This document shows, one piece after another, positions 1 to 10,392 of a DNA stretch of 64,000 bases. The translations under genes were made by a program, and so were the position numbers. Source of the DNA: Coenobita brevimanus. Taxonomy: Eukaryota > Arthropoda > Malacostraca > Decapoda > Coenobitidae. Under the pieces are notes generated by a model, which saw only the letters and a list, made by a program, of their open reading frames with translations, was not told the origin of the DNA and searched no databases. Position 1 is the first letter of the stretch. The number at the start of each line of letters is the position of its first letter. The stretch is taken from NCBI GenBank assembly GCA_032717465.1, contig CM064732.1, forward strand, positions 38,040,888-38,104,887, written 5' to 3'.

Positions 1-198
1 GGAAGGGGTGGAGGGGCTGTGCATAAACAACAGCTGTTCGGCAGCACGCGGTGCTGCACGCCAATTTCAAATTGCAAGTGGGAAAAAATTTGGATTTTGG
101 AGTTTTTTTTTTTTTCTTTTTTTGGCCATTTTTGGGTTCCGAAGGTCCAGGCCCACAATGTCCAGAAAGTGGGCGTCCTTATAGTACAGGGATTACTG
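1..198 (-). mobile_element. Tigger/pogo-like element, one end only
   Basis: The element ends at GGGATTACTG (189-198), followed by a TA at 199-200, as expected for Tc1/mariner-pogo elements. Read on the minus strand the terminal bases (CAGTAATCCC, then GCCCACTTTC) match the left end of the Tigger copy that starts at 35369. The rest of the element lies left of the window, so it could be a full copy or a MITE. No coding sequence is seen here. Confidence 0.6.
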
Positions 199-200
199 TA

Positions 201-1029
201 TACATTATATACAGTGCTCCCTTAACATCCACAGGGATTAGGTAACAGAGACACCCGTGTATGTTGAAAATCCGCTGATATCTGCTGCCCCTCTTAAAAA
301 CACCCCTGGACCCCCCTTAATCTTTTGGCTGCAGGGGCTGTGATGACAACATACTGACTGTGCTCATTGCGGAGAAATAGGAAAAAAATTGTGTGTTTTC
401 AACTCGTATTTTAACCCACTTTAATCTTGAGAGCTAAAATTTTTGTCAGACAAAGGTCAATCTTTCTACTATCGTTTTCAACAAACTGCCTGTCGGTTGG
501 CACTCCAGGCACAGAGAATGATTTGAGAGAATACAAGGTGTGTTTTGACTGACCCAGGAAATATCCCAAGGAGGTGGAAATTTCCACCAGAGCACAAGTA
601 CAAAATAGGGTTACAGCCACATTACTTCATCAGAGTAATTGCAATAATAATAAAAATAAAACATTTCTGGCCAGTCATCTATGATTTTGTTACGACATTA
701 CAGCGTTTACGTTCGACTTTAGCAAAACAGTAATGGTGTGAGGAAAATCATTACATACTTTATCAGACTTCATGAATGACTTTTATAACCACTTACTTTT
801 CTAAAGCTTATTGATGTAAAGTCATGAGTCATTTCATAGCAGTTCTGCACAGTTTGCAACTGCAAAAATATTTGCTAGCTAATGTGCTTAGTATCATGAC
901 TTCTCTGATTATCGCAAAAAATATCACTAAATCACTTGTATTTTCTCACAGTGATTCACAATATAATATAAAATAACACTTTCAGCCACTCTTGTATGAT
1001 TTCGGTGCATACTGCTTCATATTATTTAC
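201..1029. other. No gene seen; possible pogo-type TIR at 212
   Basis: This AT-rich stretch has no convincing coding region. At 210-211 a TA is followed by CAGTGCTCCCTTAACATCC, which resembles the outer end of a pogo/Tigger MITE. I could not find the opposite end, so only the start is suggested. The rest looks like decayed, unclassified sequence. Confidence 0.4.
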
Positions 1030-1138
1030 GAGAGGGGGGGGGGAGGGCAGCAAACCAGTTTAGACCAGCTCATCAAGGTGTACGAGAGAAAAGAGGGGGG
1101 AGGGCAGCAAACCAAATTAGACCAGCTCATCGAGGGTG
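1030..1138. repeat. Two-unit tandem repeat, about 55 bp per unit
   Basis: Two adjacent units share a G-rich start, then AGGGCAGCAAACCA, then TTAGACCAGCTCATC. They differ by a few substitutions and by the length of the G run. The open frames across it on both strands follow from the repeat and look non-coding. Confidence 0.75.
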
Positions 1139-1182
1139 CATGGAAGAAAAGAAATACTCCCAGCCCGTGAGCCCGTCCTAAC

Positions 1183-1618
1183 TTTTCCATGCATCCATCA
1201 TCCAATCCTACATTGTCCCATGTGGAGCATAGGAACCCAGGGCTAGGCAGTTGGTCCCGACATTTAAGATGAGAGTGACCAGCCTCACTCATCCCTGAGT
1301 GGCATTACATGAGCAATCAACCCCAACCACCCTTTCACCAGCTCAATCCAATTGGAGCGCAATAATTACCCACTAAACCACCAGGTGCCAGAATTTGGTT
1401 ATATGGTTACCACCCAGCATAGTAAATGGTTTCCTGGTTTGCAGGAAACCATTTGGCTTATCACTCAGTGTAGATTCACCCACAGGCAGAAGGAAGAGGA
1501 AAGAATGAAGGAAAGAAAGACAGGAGAGGATGGAAGGAAAGAAGGATGGAGGAGAGGAAAGGGCAGACACCCGAGAGCAACACTACATTGAGTGAGTGGA
1601 TGGTGAGTGCCTCCACCT
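1183..1618 (-). mobile_element. Interspersed repeat family 'R1', copy 1
   Basis: The same sequence recurs at 9240-9750 and, without one end, at 35118-35357. Shared words include GGGCTAGGCAGTTGGTC, GAGTGGCATTACATGAGC and CACTACATTGAGTGA. On the minus strand the copy ends in an ATGG-type tetranucleotide run, like a LINE-mobilised SINE, so minus is the inferred sense. A perfect 13-bp inverted repeat with a 5-base loop lies at 1424-1454. No coding potential is apparent and I do not recognise the family. Confidence 0.7.
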
Positions 1619-1744
1619 ACCACTAACTTTTCCCCTGATGAATTAATGGCATTAATAAGTGAAGTGGCCAGAAGGAAGAGTGTTACGGTATAATTGATTC
1701 ACTGGATAAAGCCATCACTAAAAACAGCCATGAACTGTGAATGG

Positions 1745-3345
1745 GGTAATGTTCCTGTGAGAAGAGTGGAGAAATTGCAAGATACAGTAGTGAGAAAATG
1801 GCAGAGTTTAAGAGCAGTGTGGAAGAAAGATTGGGAAGGTATGAGTTAGAGCAGATGGAAGGGGTGGAAGACGTATGTACAGTAAGATATTCGTGGAAGA
1901 GATAGGCGTAGTGTGTGAAGTTGGTGTGGGATTAGGAGGAAATGCAGGGATGTGCAAGGGACAGCATAGTGGAATGATGAGGTGAAACGAGCTGTGGAAC
2001 AAAAGAAGAAGGCATATAGTGAATGGCTAATGAGTAGAGGTAGGGGAGAAAATGAGAGAGAGAAGAGAGAGGTATAAGTGAGCAGGAGAAGGGAGGTGAA
2101 GAGATTGGTGAAGGAAAGTAAGAAGAGAGTGGATGAAGAGTTTGGGAGGAATCTGAGTATGAAATGGAGGGAGAGTAGGAAATTGTTTTGGAAGGAGGTA
2201 AAGAAAGTAAATCAGTGTGAAAGAAGTAACAGTAGGGGAGTGAAAGATAGGAATAATAGATAGTTGATGGAGAAGAGAGAGAAATTGAGGAGATGGAAGG
2301 AGCACTTTGAGGATTTGTTGAATGTAGAGAGTGACCGCAGTGTGAGTATAAGTGGTTGGGAAATGGCTGGGAGAAGAACAGATGAGAGGAGGGAGGAAGA
2401 GATCAGTAGGGCAGAAGTAGTGGAAGCAGTGAAGAAGATCAATATGGGAAAGGCCCCAGGAATTGATGGAGTGTGTGGTGAAATGCTGAGGTATGGGGGT
2501 GAGATTGTAGTGGGGTGGATATGGAAGATGTGTAGATTGGCTTGGGAAGAGGGAAGGGTTCCAGAGGACTGGAAATCAGGTATAATTGTTCCTTTATACA
2601 AAGGAAAAGGGGAGAGAGAAGTGTGTGGTAACCATAGGGATATTTGCCTTCTTAGTGTGACTGGAAAAATATATGGTAGAATACTCATTGATAGAGTTAG
2701 GCATATAACAGAGGAGCTAATTGGAGAAGAACAAGGGGGAATTAGGAAGAGAAAAGGGTATGTAGATCAGATATTTGTTCTAAGGTGTTTAGTGGAGAAA
2801 TATCTAGAGAAGGGAAAGAAAGTGTATGCTGCCTTCATGGACTTGGAGAAAGCTTATGACTGAATAGATAGACAAGGTATGTGGAAGGTATTAAGAATAT
2901 ATGGAGTGGAGGGGAAATTGTTGAGTGCTGTGAAGAGTATGTACGAAGGAGCTAGGGCTACGGTGCGAGTGGATGGTGAGCTGAGTGAGCTCTTTGATCT
3001 CAGTGCGGGAGTGAAACAGGGTTGTGTGATGTTACCCTGGCTGTTTAATATATACATGGATGGGGTTGTAAAGGAGGTGCAAGGTAGAGCAGTGGATGTG
3101 GGGGTGGCTTTAATGAATGAGAGTGAGATGTGGAAGATTCCAGTGTTGTTTTTTGCTGATGATACAGTATTGTTGAGTGAAGATGAATGGGAGTTGCAAG
3201 GTTTGGTGAATGAATTTGGGACAGTGTGTAGGAAGAGGAATCTGAAAGTTAATGTAAACAAAAATAAAGTTATGGTGTTTGAGAGGAATAAAGTCACAGA
3301 ATGCACAGTGAGGTTGGATGGTGAGGATATGGAGAATGTGAGTGT
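1745..3345 (+). pseudogene. RTE-type LINE, copy a: linker and reverse transcriptase remnant
   Basis: A 5'-truncated RTE LINE missing its endonuclease. The arginine/lysine-rich linker begins near 1750. RT blocks follow: GKAPGIDGVCGEMLR near 2450, IIVPLYKGKG near 2585, AAFMDLEKAYD at about 2830 and the catalytic FADD at about 3150-3163. A stop replaces the codon after AYD at 2862. The copy stops inside the RT after FERNKV...ENVS near 3345, where sequence from an earlier part of the same gene starts again (GVCGEMLKHGG on the same strand). RT copies LINE RNA by target-primed reverse transcription. The element closely follows the better copy at 48627-51234. Confidence 0.85.
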
Positions 3346-5320
3346 GTGGTGAAATGCTGAAGCATGGGGGAGAGATAGTAGTAGAATGGATGTGGAAGAT
3401 GTGCAGATTGGCCTGGGAGGAAGGTAGAGTCCCGGAGGATTGGAAGTCAGGTATAATTATTCCCTTGTACAAAGCAAAAAGGGGAAAAAGAAGTGTGTGG
3501 TAATCATAGGGACATTTGTCTTCTTAGTACAGTAATCACTCCAATATCCGACGTAATAGAGCCATAGGTAGGTCCGGATATTGGTTCTGTCCGGATATTG
3601 GGCCCCAGCTTATGGACTAGTACTTATGAACCCTAACTCAGAGAAACACCTATACAACTCCCTCTGGACATGCATAGGACCTATTTAAGACCCAAATCAC
3701 ACCAATAAGGCACATAAATGACTGAAATAAATGCAAAAGAAACATAAAATGAGGGTTTAGAAGTAGGTTCATACAATAATAAACATTCTGGTGACTGGCT
3801 CCTGGACTGGTACTTATGGACCCTAACCTAGCCTAACTCAGAAAAACACCTTCCTACTGCACATGCATAGCTCCTAACACCTTATTCACACCAATAAAGG
3901 ACACTAAAGAGTGAAATGAGGTAAGTATAGTATGGAAAAAAGTACAGTATGAAACATTCTTATGTCCGGATAGTGGGGATGTTCGGATATTAGGCGTCCG
4001 GATATTAGAGTGATTACTGTATAATAGGAGAAGTGTATGGTAGAATACTTATAGACAGAGTTAGAGAAAGAACAGAGAAATTAGTTGGAGAAGAACAGGG
4101 AGGCTTTAGGAAGGGAAGAGGTTGTGTAGATCAGATATTCATTCTTAGATCATTAGTGGAAAAGTTTCTAGAGAAGGGAAAGAAGTTGTATGCGGCTTTC
4201 ATGGATTTGGAGAAAGCATATGACAGAGTGGATAGACAAGGATTTTGGAAAGTGTTAAGAATATATGGAGTAGATGGGAAGTTGTTGAATGCTGTGAAGA
4301 GTATGTACGATGGTGCGAAGGCTGCAGTGTGTGAGGATGGTGAACTAAGTGAATTTTTCTCTTTGAAATTTGGTTTGAAACAGGGATGTGTCATGTCTCC
4401 ATGGTTGTTCAATCTGTACATGGATGGGGTAATAAAAAAGGTACAAGGTAGGGTAGTGGATGTTGGAGTGGCCCTGGTGAGAGAGGATAGTGTTTGGAAA
4501 CTCCCTGTACTGTTGTTTGCAGATGATACTGTGTTGTTGAGTGAAGACGAATGGGAGCTGCAAGGCTTGGTGGATGAGTTTGGGAGAGTGTGTAAGAAAC
4601 GGAATCTAAAGGTGAATGTAGGGAAGAGTAAAGTGATGGTTTTTGAGAGAGGTGAAGTCAGTGAATGTACAGCAAGGTTGGATGGTGAGGAATTGAAAAA
4701 TGTGAATACGTTTAATTACTTGGGTAGTGTGATGAGTAAAGATGGAGGTTTGGAGGGTGAAGTGCTTGAAAGGGTACAGCAAGGAAGAAAGGTTGCTGGT
4801 TCCTCTAAAGCAGTGATAAGAAACAGGGAAGTGAGCATGGAAGTGAAAAAGTTACTACATGACAGTATTGTGATACCAACTCTAACGTACGGAAGTGAAG
4901 CTTGGACATAGTTGGAAGGACACAAGTCAAGAGTGAGAGCAGTGGAAATGAGTTATTTAAGAGGAGCCTGTGGAGTCACATGGAGAGACAGGCTGACAAA
5001 TGAGGATATAAAGGAGCATTGTGGTGTTGATGTGGATGTGATAGGAAGTGTTATGAGGAACACACTGAGGTGGTTTGGCCATGTGGAGAGGATGGAGGGT
5101 GAAAGACTGACGAAGAGAGTGTATGTGAGTGAGGTGGAGGGGGGAAGAGGGAGAGGGAGGCTGAGGATGAGATGGAGGGATGGGGTGGAGAGGTATATGA
5201 GAGAGGGGGTGTGAGTTGGGAGCAGAGCAGTGAAATGGCGGGGAACAGGGCAACTTGGAGGCGATTTGTTTGTGGCCACCCCAAACGGGATTGAGGCGTC
5301 TGGGAATAGATGGATAGATA
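3346..5320 (+). pseudogene. RTE-type LINE, copy b: RT and C-terminal domain, with 3' tail
   Basis: A 5'-truncated RTE copy starting in the RT and continuing to a genuine 3' end. It is split by the MITE at 3530-4019. The longest uninterrupted frame is 4033-4911 (about 292 codons), with AAFMDLEKAYDRVD, GLKQGCVMSPWLFNLYMDG and the catalytic FADD at about 4518-4530. A TAG at 4909-4911 breaks the frame just after GSEAWT. The frame resumes with the family's C-terminal block (SYLRGACGVTWRDRLTNE, then WFGHVERM) at 4912-5214. The 3' end has the hairpin CCAAACGGG, then GGCGTCTGGG and an ATAG-type tail. Defective, but very similar to the copy at 50062-51201. Confidence 0.85.
3530..4019 (-). mobile_element. 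Tigger-derived MITE, copy 1 (490 bp)
   Basis: The ends are CAGTAATCACTCCAATATCC and the inverse of CAGTAATCACTCTAATATCC, with TA on each side (3528-3529 and 4020-4021). Removing the element restores a continuous RTE sequence. It matches the two ends of the Tigger at 15317-18337 in reverse orientation: about 50 bp of its left end and about 440 bp of its right end, with the transposase gene deleted. A second 490-bp copy is at 21600-22089, differing at roughly ten positions by eye. It has no coding capacity and would depend on Tigger transposase. Confidence 0.92.
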
Positions 5321-5324
5321 GAGT

Positions 5325-5939
5325 GCATGCTAGTACTTCGGTGGTGTGATGAGTAAGGATGGAACTTTGGGGGATGAAGTGCTTGAAAGAATACAGCAGG
5401 GAAGGAAGATTGTTGGTTCACTGAAAGCAGTGATGAGAAATGGGGAGGTTAGTATGGAAGTTAAGAAGTCACTGCATGATAGTATTGTGATCCCTACCCT
5501 GACGTATGGAAGCTAGGAGTGGACCTTGCAAGAGGGGAACAAGTCAAGAGTGAGAGCAATGGAAATGAGTTACTTGAGAGGAGCATGTGGAGTGACATGG
5601 AGGGACAGGTTGACGAATGAAGAAATGAAAGAAGGTTGTGGGGTGGATGTGGATGTGGTAGAGAAGATTAGGAGAAATACATTGAGGTGGTTTGGACATG
5701 TGGAGAGAATGGAGAATGAAAGACTGACTAAGAGGGTGTATGTAAGTAAGGTGGAGGGAGAGAGAGGGAGGGGAAGACTGAGGATGAGGTGGAGGGATGG
5801 AGTTGAGAGGTATATGAGAGAGGGGAGAGTGAGTTGGGGAGAGGGTAGTCAAATGGTGGGTGACAGAGCGACTTCGAGGCATTTTGTCTGCGGCCACCCA
5901 TTGCAGGGTTAGGGCATCGGGCTATAGATAGATAGATAG
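5325..5939 (+). pseudogene. RTE-type LINE, copy c: C-terminal fragment and tail
   Basis: The 3' end of a second RTE subfamily, starting directly after the tail of copy b. The long frame at 5526-5912 encodes SYLRGACGVTWRDRLTNEE, RRNTLRWFGHVERM and an arginine-rich RGRGRLRMRWRDG stretch, the conserved region after the RT in this LINE family. The last codons run into the 3' hairpin, followed by a GATA-type tail at 5919-5939. The subfamily differs from copy b in its hairpin loop (TTGC instead of AAAC). No RT is left, so it is inert. Confidence 0.8.
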
Positions 5940-6264
5940 TTTTAGTTCATATTTGCCCTGTCACAGAGTACTGTATTTATGTTTTTCTTGTTGCTCAGCA
6001 AAGTTGGTTTATTATTTGCTTCCAGAGTCCAACCAGCTGAGATGGTTTATTTGAAGCTCCTGTTAGAGAAATGTTGCCAGATCTGTACCATTTTGTTGCA
6101 ATTTGTTGATCCACATACATGCTGGGATATAAAAGAAGCAGTTTACTGTACCCCCCCCCCCTCCTTTTTTTTTCTAGTACTTAACAAGTTATATTTTTGA
6201 TACATCATGTTTTTAATGAAACTTCCAAGCATTTTTATTTTGTTTTTATTCATTTTTCTTGCAG

Positions 6265-6396
6265 TCTTGTGAGGAGGCAATTATCAAAGTACGTGGAGCC
6301 TCCATGAATCCACAATCATCTCTCTCCCAGATTACCTCCCAGGTTCTCTACCCTTTAGTTCAGGCTGCAGAGACCAAGGACCCCAAAATTGTCAAG
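6265..6396 (+). CDS. MON2: Host exon, MON2-like (DCB domain)
   Basis: This is the only recognisable host coding exon. A polypyrimidine tract and TTTTTCTTGCAG end at 6264; the exon of 132 bases (44 codons) is open in one frame only, and GTGAGG follows at 6397, so both boundaries are phase 0. It starts SCEEAIIKVR and ends ETKDPKIVK, with QVLYPLVQAAE between. By recollection this fits the early N-terminus of MON2, where a helical EA-I-K segment is followed by PLVQ...KD-KI. MON2 is a large Golgi/trans-Golgi scaffold related to BIG/GBF Arf exchange factors but lacking the Sec7 domain. The neighbouring exons were not found in the window. The family name is an inference from one short exon; the exon itself is well supported by its splice sites. 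Confidence 0.65.
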
Positions 6397-6995
6397 GTGA
6401 GGTATTACTTTGTTAGTGAATTATGAATATGATATGTCACCATCACCCATCATTTTTAAACCATATTTCTCATTCAAAATGACTTACAGTGGTCTCTCGA
6501 TTCTACAGCCTGTATGGAGGAAGCGCGTGCTAGAAACAGTGATCCATAAAGCTAAATAAAAGTCTCCATGATTGGCCGTGGAACTTTGGAAAATGGGGTT
6601 TATGTTGGGTTAAATACTTAAACAGTGAGCAAATTCATGATTTTTTCTCATCTTCAATTCATTTTCACTGTGTAATGGAAGGGGTACTGTAAAAAACTAC
6701 AATAATATTATACAGTGATTGAAAACTGAATTCAGGACACCAAAGACCTTGGTAGTTTTTGTCATCATGCTGCTATGATGAGTTAGAGATTAGTAACGTT
6801 TGACCATTTTACAGCAAAAAATAGCAGTACTGTACTGGAAACCAAGCAGTTTCTGAAATGTAACCTATGGAGAGAAGAAAATATAAAAAGAGAGAGGAGG
6901 GAAATGTTTGTCACATAATGTCTCATGAGTTGCAAGGGTTAGTGGCAAATGTGACCTTGTTAAGCTAGGTAAGAGAGGCCCACTGACCCTTAGAA
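6397..6995. other. Intron sequence; possible pogo-type TIR at 6487
   Basis: Presumed intron downstream of the host exon. At 6485-6486 a TA precedes CAGTGGTCTCTCGATTCTAC, which looks like the outer end of a pogo-type MITE, but no matching opposite end was found. Nothing else is recognisable. Confidence 0.35.
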
Positions 6996-7574
6996 CAAGG
7001 GTTCTCAACCTTTTTCTCACAAAATGCCCCTTGATTTAATAGACCATCTACCCATACCCCCATTAACCTGATGCTGATGTAGAATGGTTATACTGTATAT
7101 TAAGACTAATTTTTTAGTATGCACTGATACTACAGTGGATGTTATCAAATAGATGATATTGTAATGACTCTTAAGCAGTAACATCATTTTCAGTGTACAG
7201 TGATTCTACACAGGAGTAAAACTGTAGTTACTCTGTGAAGAATAAACCTTAGCACTAATTCAATGTAGAATGGTATTATACCAGCTATTGTAAGGCTATC
7301 AGTATAATAATTACATCATTTGGCATGTAAGCATTAACATCACGTTTCGGATATGACAACCAGTATTAAATTTCATTGTAAAGGCTGTGCCTGTTTTGTG
7401 CAAACAGGTTTCTCAATTTGAGGAGCAGTGTTAGACAGACGCACTCGAAGGTCATGCTCCAAGTTAACCATGGTCAGTGTTCAGTTTTCATGTTCAGCAG
7501 CATTGAAATTCCAAGCTCACAAAGGTAAATACAAAATAGAGAATGTCAGCAAAGACCTCACAGCAACATCGGCT

Positions 7575-7915
7575 GCTATCTATCTATCTATATGCCTAGG
7601 CTGCTTCCCCCAAGGAAAGGGAGGTAGCCGAGACAGGACGACACACTCCCCATTTACTCATCCATTCAGACACATTCATTCGCATCTTAGCCCCAAGGGG
7701 AGAACGGACAGATCCTCACTGCACCACACCGCACAAGGGTCAACTGCGCAATGCAATCAGTGACATCCGCAGCAGGGCCCGACAGCAGAGCTGGTTTACC
7801 CCTGCCACATCATAACAGACCCATCCCCTTACCCGCACCTGACCTGAGTAGCTGATCAGACCAAATGCGGGAGAATATCCCCTCAGGGCTGCGTCATCAC
7901 TTATTCATTCACAGT
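7575..7915 (-). mobile_element. SINE-like repeat with GATA-type tail, antisense
   Basis: On the minus strand this roughly 340-bp GC-richer block ends in GCATATAGATAGATAGATAG, the same tail type as the RTE LINEs here. Its body is unlike the flanking hAT sequence and has no coding frame of note. I see no clear tRNA or 5S head. An RTE-mobilised non-autonomous element is the best guess; the 5' boundary is uncertain. Confidence 0.45.
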
Positions 7916-7934
7916 TTCTCTCCATTTATTTCTG

Positions 7935-9857
7935 TCACGCACAGCCACTCTTCCTTGCTACATCAGCTACAGCAGGGTAAAACTCACTCATTTTAGACCA
8001 GAACTTGGTCAGAGGAAATGTTTCAGATGCATCTTTTCTAACAGAGTTTTTCACCAGCTCTAGGAATTCTTCTTGCATGTTATCTGGGAGAAGATGCACA
8101 TTAACAATGAATGGGTAAACGACCTTGGAGGGATAGTTTAACGAGTTTGGACATAAGAATATGTCCTCCAAGTAGGCCAGCTTCTGGAGCCACTGGTTTT
8201 CTGACAATTTCTTGGTGAGCTTTGCGACCTTTGTCTTGTTGTCACGTTTAAAGAATTCAGAAAGCTTATCCTTCTGTGAGTCTACTATTGATGCCACATT
8301 CCATCATGACAACTAGCGAACCTTGGTATGAAACAGTAACATTTCATCTCCTCCCAACTCATGGCACATTAGGTGGAGATGGAAGAGTCATGTATTTAGG
8401 GCACTTGAGGGTATTGCAATGTGCACATCATCATCAAGGACTAATTCTGTCTCTGGTGGGAGAGTTTTAGATCCCAGAGTATATCCGTGAGGCATACAGT
8501 GAAGATGCCCTGTTTCAGGATTTAACTCATTCACTCATCCTCAATCCTGTGATCAGTGACCAAGCATTGCTGGTGTGCCATCTGTTGTGCGTACACATAA
8601 GTTATTCCAGGAAAGTCCTTCAGCCCCTAAAGAATTTGAGACTTATGGAAAGCGTCTTTACCTCTTGTAGTTGACTCCAAAGCTTGACAACAAGAAATCC
8701 TCCTTGAAATCTCCACTGCTGATGCGTCGTACAAACACCAGAAGTTGGGCACAAACAGTTACGTCAGTCAGTTCATCAAGCTGGATTGCAAATTTGCCTA
8801 AAGATATCCCATTTATTTCAGCAAATACTTGTTCTTTGATACATTCAGAGGTATCTAATATTCATCAATGAACAGTATCATTTTTAAGAGGGGCACTGAT
8901 GTGACCTTCTGCTCACCATCACATCCAATAACACAGCAGACTATATCTTTATAGCCGAGCAAGGGACAATAAGCTTCTCTGCATTGTCGAGATTTTTTTT
9001 TTTTCCCCCGTTGTGCAGTTCTCAGTGATACAATGTGCGATTGATGTAACCTACATTCATTTTGTTAACTATTCCGAACAATTGATCAGAGCGTGCTCAC
9101 TTCAGTTTCTCTTCCTTTTGCTTGAAGAAGGCAGTGTTCATACTTTTTAGATTCGAATGACAACCATTCAGATGTCACTTGGGAGTTGAAAAAGCTTGGT
9201 TTCATGCACTCCAGTGATGAAACTTTGTGACATATAACCATCCATCCATCCATCATCCTATCCTACATTGCCCTATGATGAGCGTAGGAGCCCAGGGCTA
9301 GGCAGTTGGTCCTGACATTTAAGATGAGAGTGACCAGCCTCACTCATCCCTGAGTGGCATTACATGAGCAATCAACCCCAGTCACCCCTTGAATATAACC
9401 CTTCACTGGCTCTGAATGGAGTTCAATAATTACCCACTAAACCACCAGGTGCCAAAATTTGGGTATATGGATACCACTCAGCATAGTAAATGGTTTCATG
9501 GTGTACAGAAATCCATTTGGCTTGTCGCTCAGTGTAATCACCCACGGGCAGAAGGGAGAGGAAAGAATGAAGGAAAGAAGAAGAGAAGAGGCAGTGTAAA
9601 GTCACCCGTAGGCAGAAAGACAAGGAAAGAATGAAGGAAAAAAAGACAGAAGAGGATGGAAGGAAAGAAGGATGGAGGAGAGGAAAAGGCAGACACCCGA
9701 GAGCAGCACTACATTGAGTGAATGGATGGTGAGTGCCCCCACCTACCACATGGCATATAACACACTGTAGAAATTCATACCTGTTGTTGATGATAAAGGT
9801 AAATCCATACTGACTGTAACTTTCATTATACTGATGTTTCTTCGCTAATGAGGCCAT
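7935..9857 (-). pseudogene. hAT transposase remnant, ZBED5/SCAND3-like
   Basis: Read on the minus strand, the N-terminus near 9857 begins MASLAKKHQYNESYSQYGF and leads to QCVIC, half of a BED-type zinc finger. The repeat at 9240-9750 then interrupts it. A middle piece around 8860-8680 contains FAIQLDELTDVTVCAQLLV, where LDE-TDV is the first acidic motif of this hAT group. The C-terminal piece (8297-7935) contains WLQKLAYLEDIF, NMQEEFLEL and TKFWSKMSEFYPAVADVA, typical of the region before the hAT dimerisation domain; the dimerisation domain itself is missing. Stops and frameshifts separate the pieces, so no active enzyme is made. Confidence 0.7.
9240..9750 (-). mobile_element. Interspersed repeat family 'R1', copy 2
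   Basis: Closely similar to 1183-1618, with an internal duplication of the purine-rich AGGAAAGAATGAAGGAAA segment and an ATGG-type tail at its left edge (minus-strand 3' end). It is flanked by CATATAACC (left) and CATATAACA (right), a probable target-site duplication of about 8-9 bp, and it splits the hAT zinc-finger exon. That makes it a retroposed, SINE-like insertion younger than the hAT. Confidence 0.72.
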
Positions 9858-9939
9858 AATGGTGTCTGGAATTGCAATAAAAATGCTCGTACAGCCAACA
9901 CTATACATAAAGTCGTTGACAGTGACACGCAGTCATAGT

Positions 9940-10290
9940 ATTGCACCATCATAAGATTACATAATAAAAACACCATATTGTTATCACTGTCGTAAGATCA
10001 CACAATAGAAGCACCTTCAGGCGGTCATAATGTCAAATGATCAGATGGTCAAAACATCATCAGAAAGTCATATATCAACACGGCCTTAAGATCACACTGT
10101 ACATACAACTTCAGGCATTTATCACACAACAGAAACAATTTCAGACAGTCATAATAACAAAAAATTAAACAATAAAAACACCATCAGGAAGTCAGTTTCA
10201 CCACTGTCATAAGATCACACATTAGAAACATCATCAGAGAGTCATGATACCACCAATATCAAAAGAACAGACATTAACTAGAAAGCACTC
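9940..10290. repeat. Degenerate minisatellite, units about 45-60 bp
   Basis: Recurring words CATAAGATCACAC, AGAAACACCATCAG and GAAGTCATAAT appear in the same order about six times with substitutions and length changes. It lies between the hAT remnant and piggyBac A. No frame or transcript signal is visible. Confidence 0.6.
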
Positions 10291-10392
10291 AGAGATTGCG
10301 CACCTCCACCAACACCAATAAAAACTGCTGAGTAGCCACTCATATGACCACAGTCATAAGCACTAGCTTCAAGAATGGTAAAACATCATTAA

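Larger units (their letters stand above)
6996..9910 (-). mobile_element. Decayed hAT element (ZBED5/SCAND3-like), antisense
   Basis: One end reads CAAGGGTTCTCAACCTTTTT from 6996, a classical hAT terminal word, and transposase fragments on the minus strand run from about 9857 to 7935. The other terminal repeat was not found, so the right boundary is approximate. Two other repeats have inserted into it (7575-7915 and 9240-9750). Confidence 0.6.

Noticed and set aside
545..733. Possible upstream host exon
   Set aside because: No acceptor/donor pair flanks a conserved reading, and the residues do not resemble the expected preceding part of MON2.
7428..7763. 111-codon frame ending in a His/Pro-rich region
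   Set aside because: It joins hAT sequence to the antisense SINE-like repeat across their boundary, so it is a chimera without domain support.
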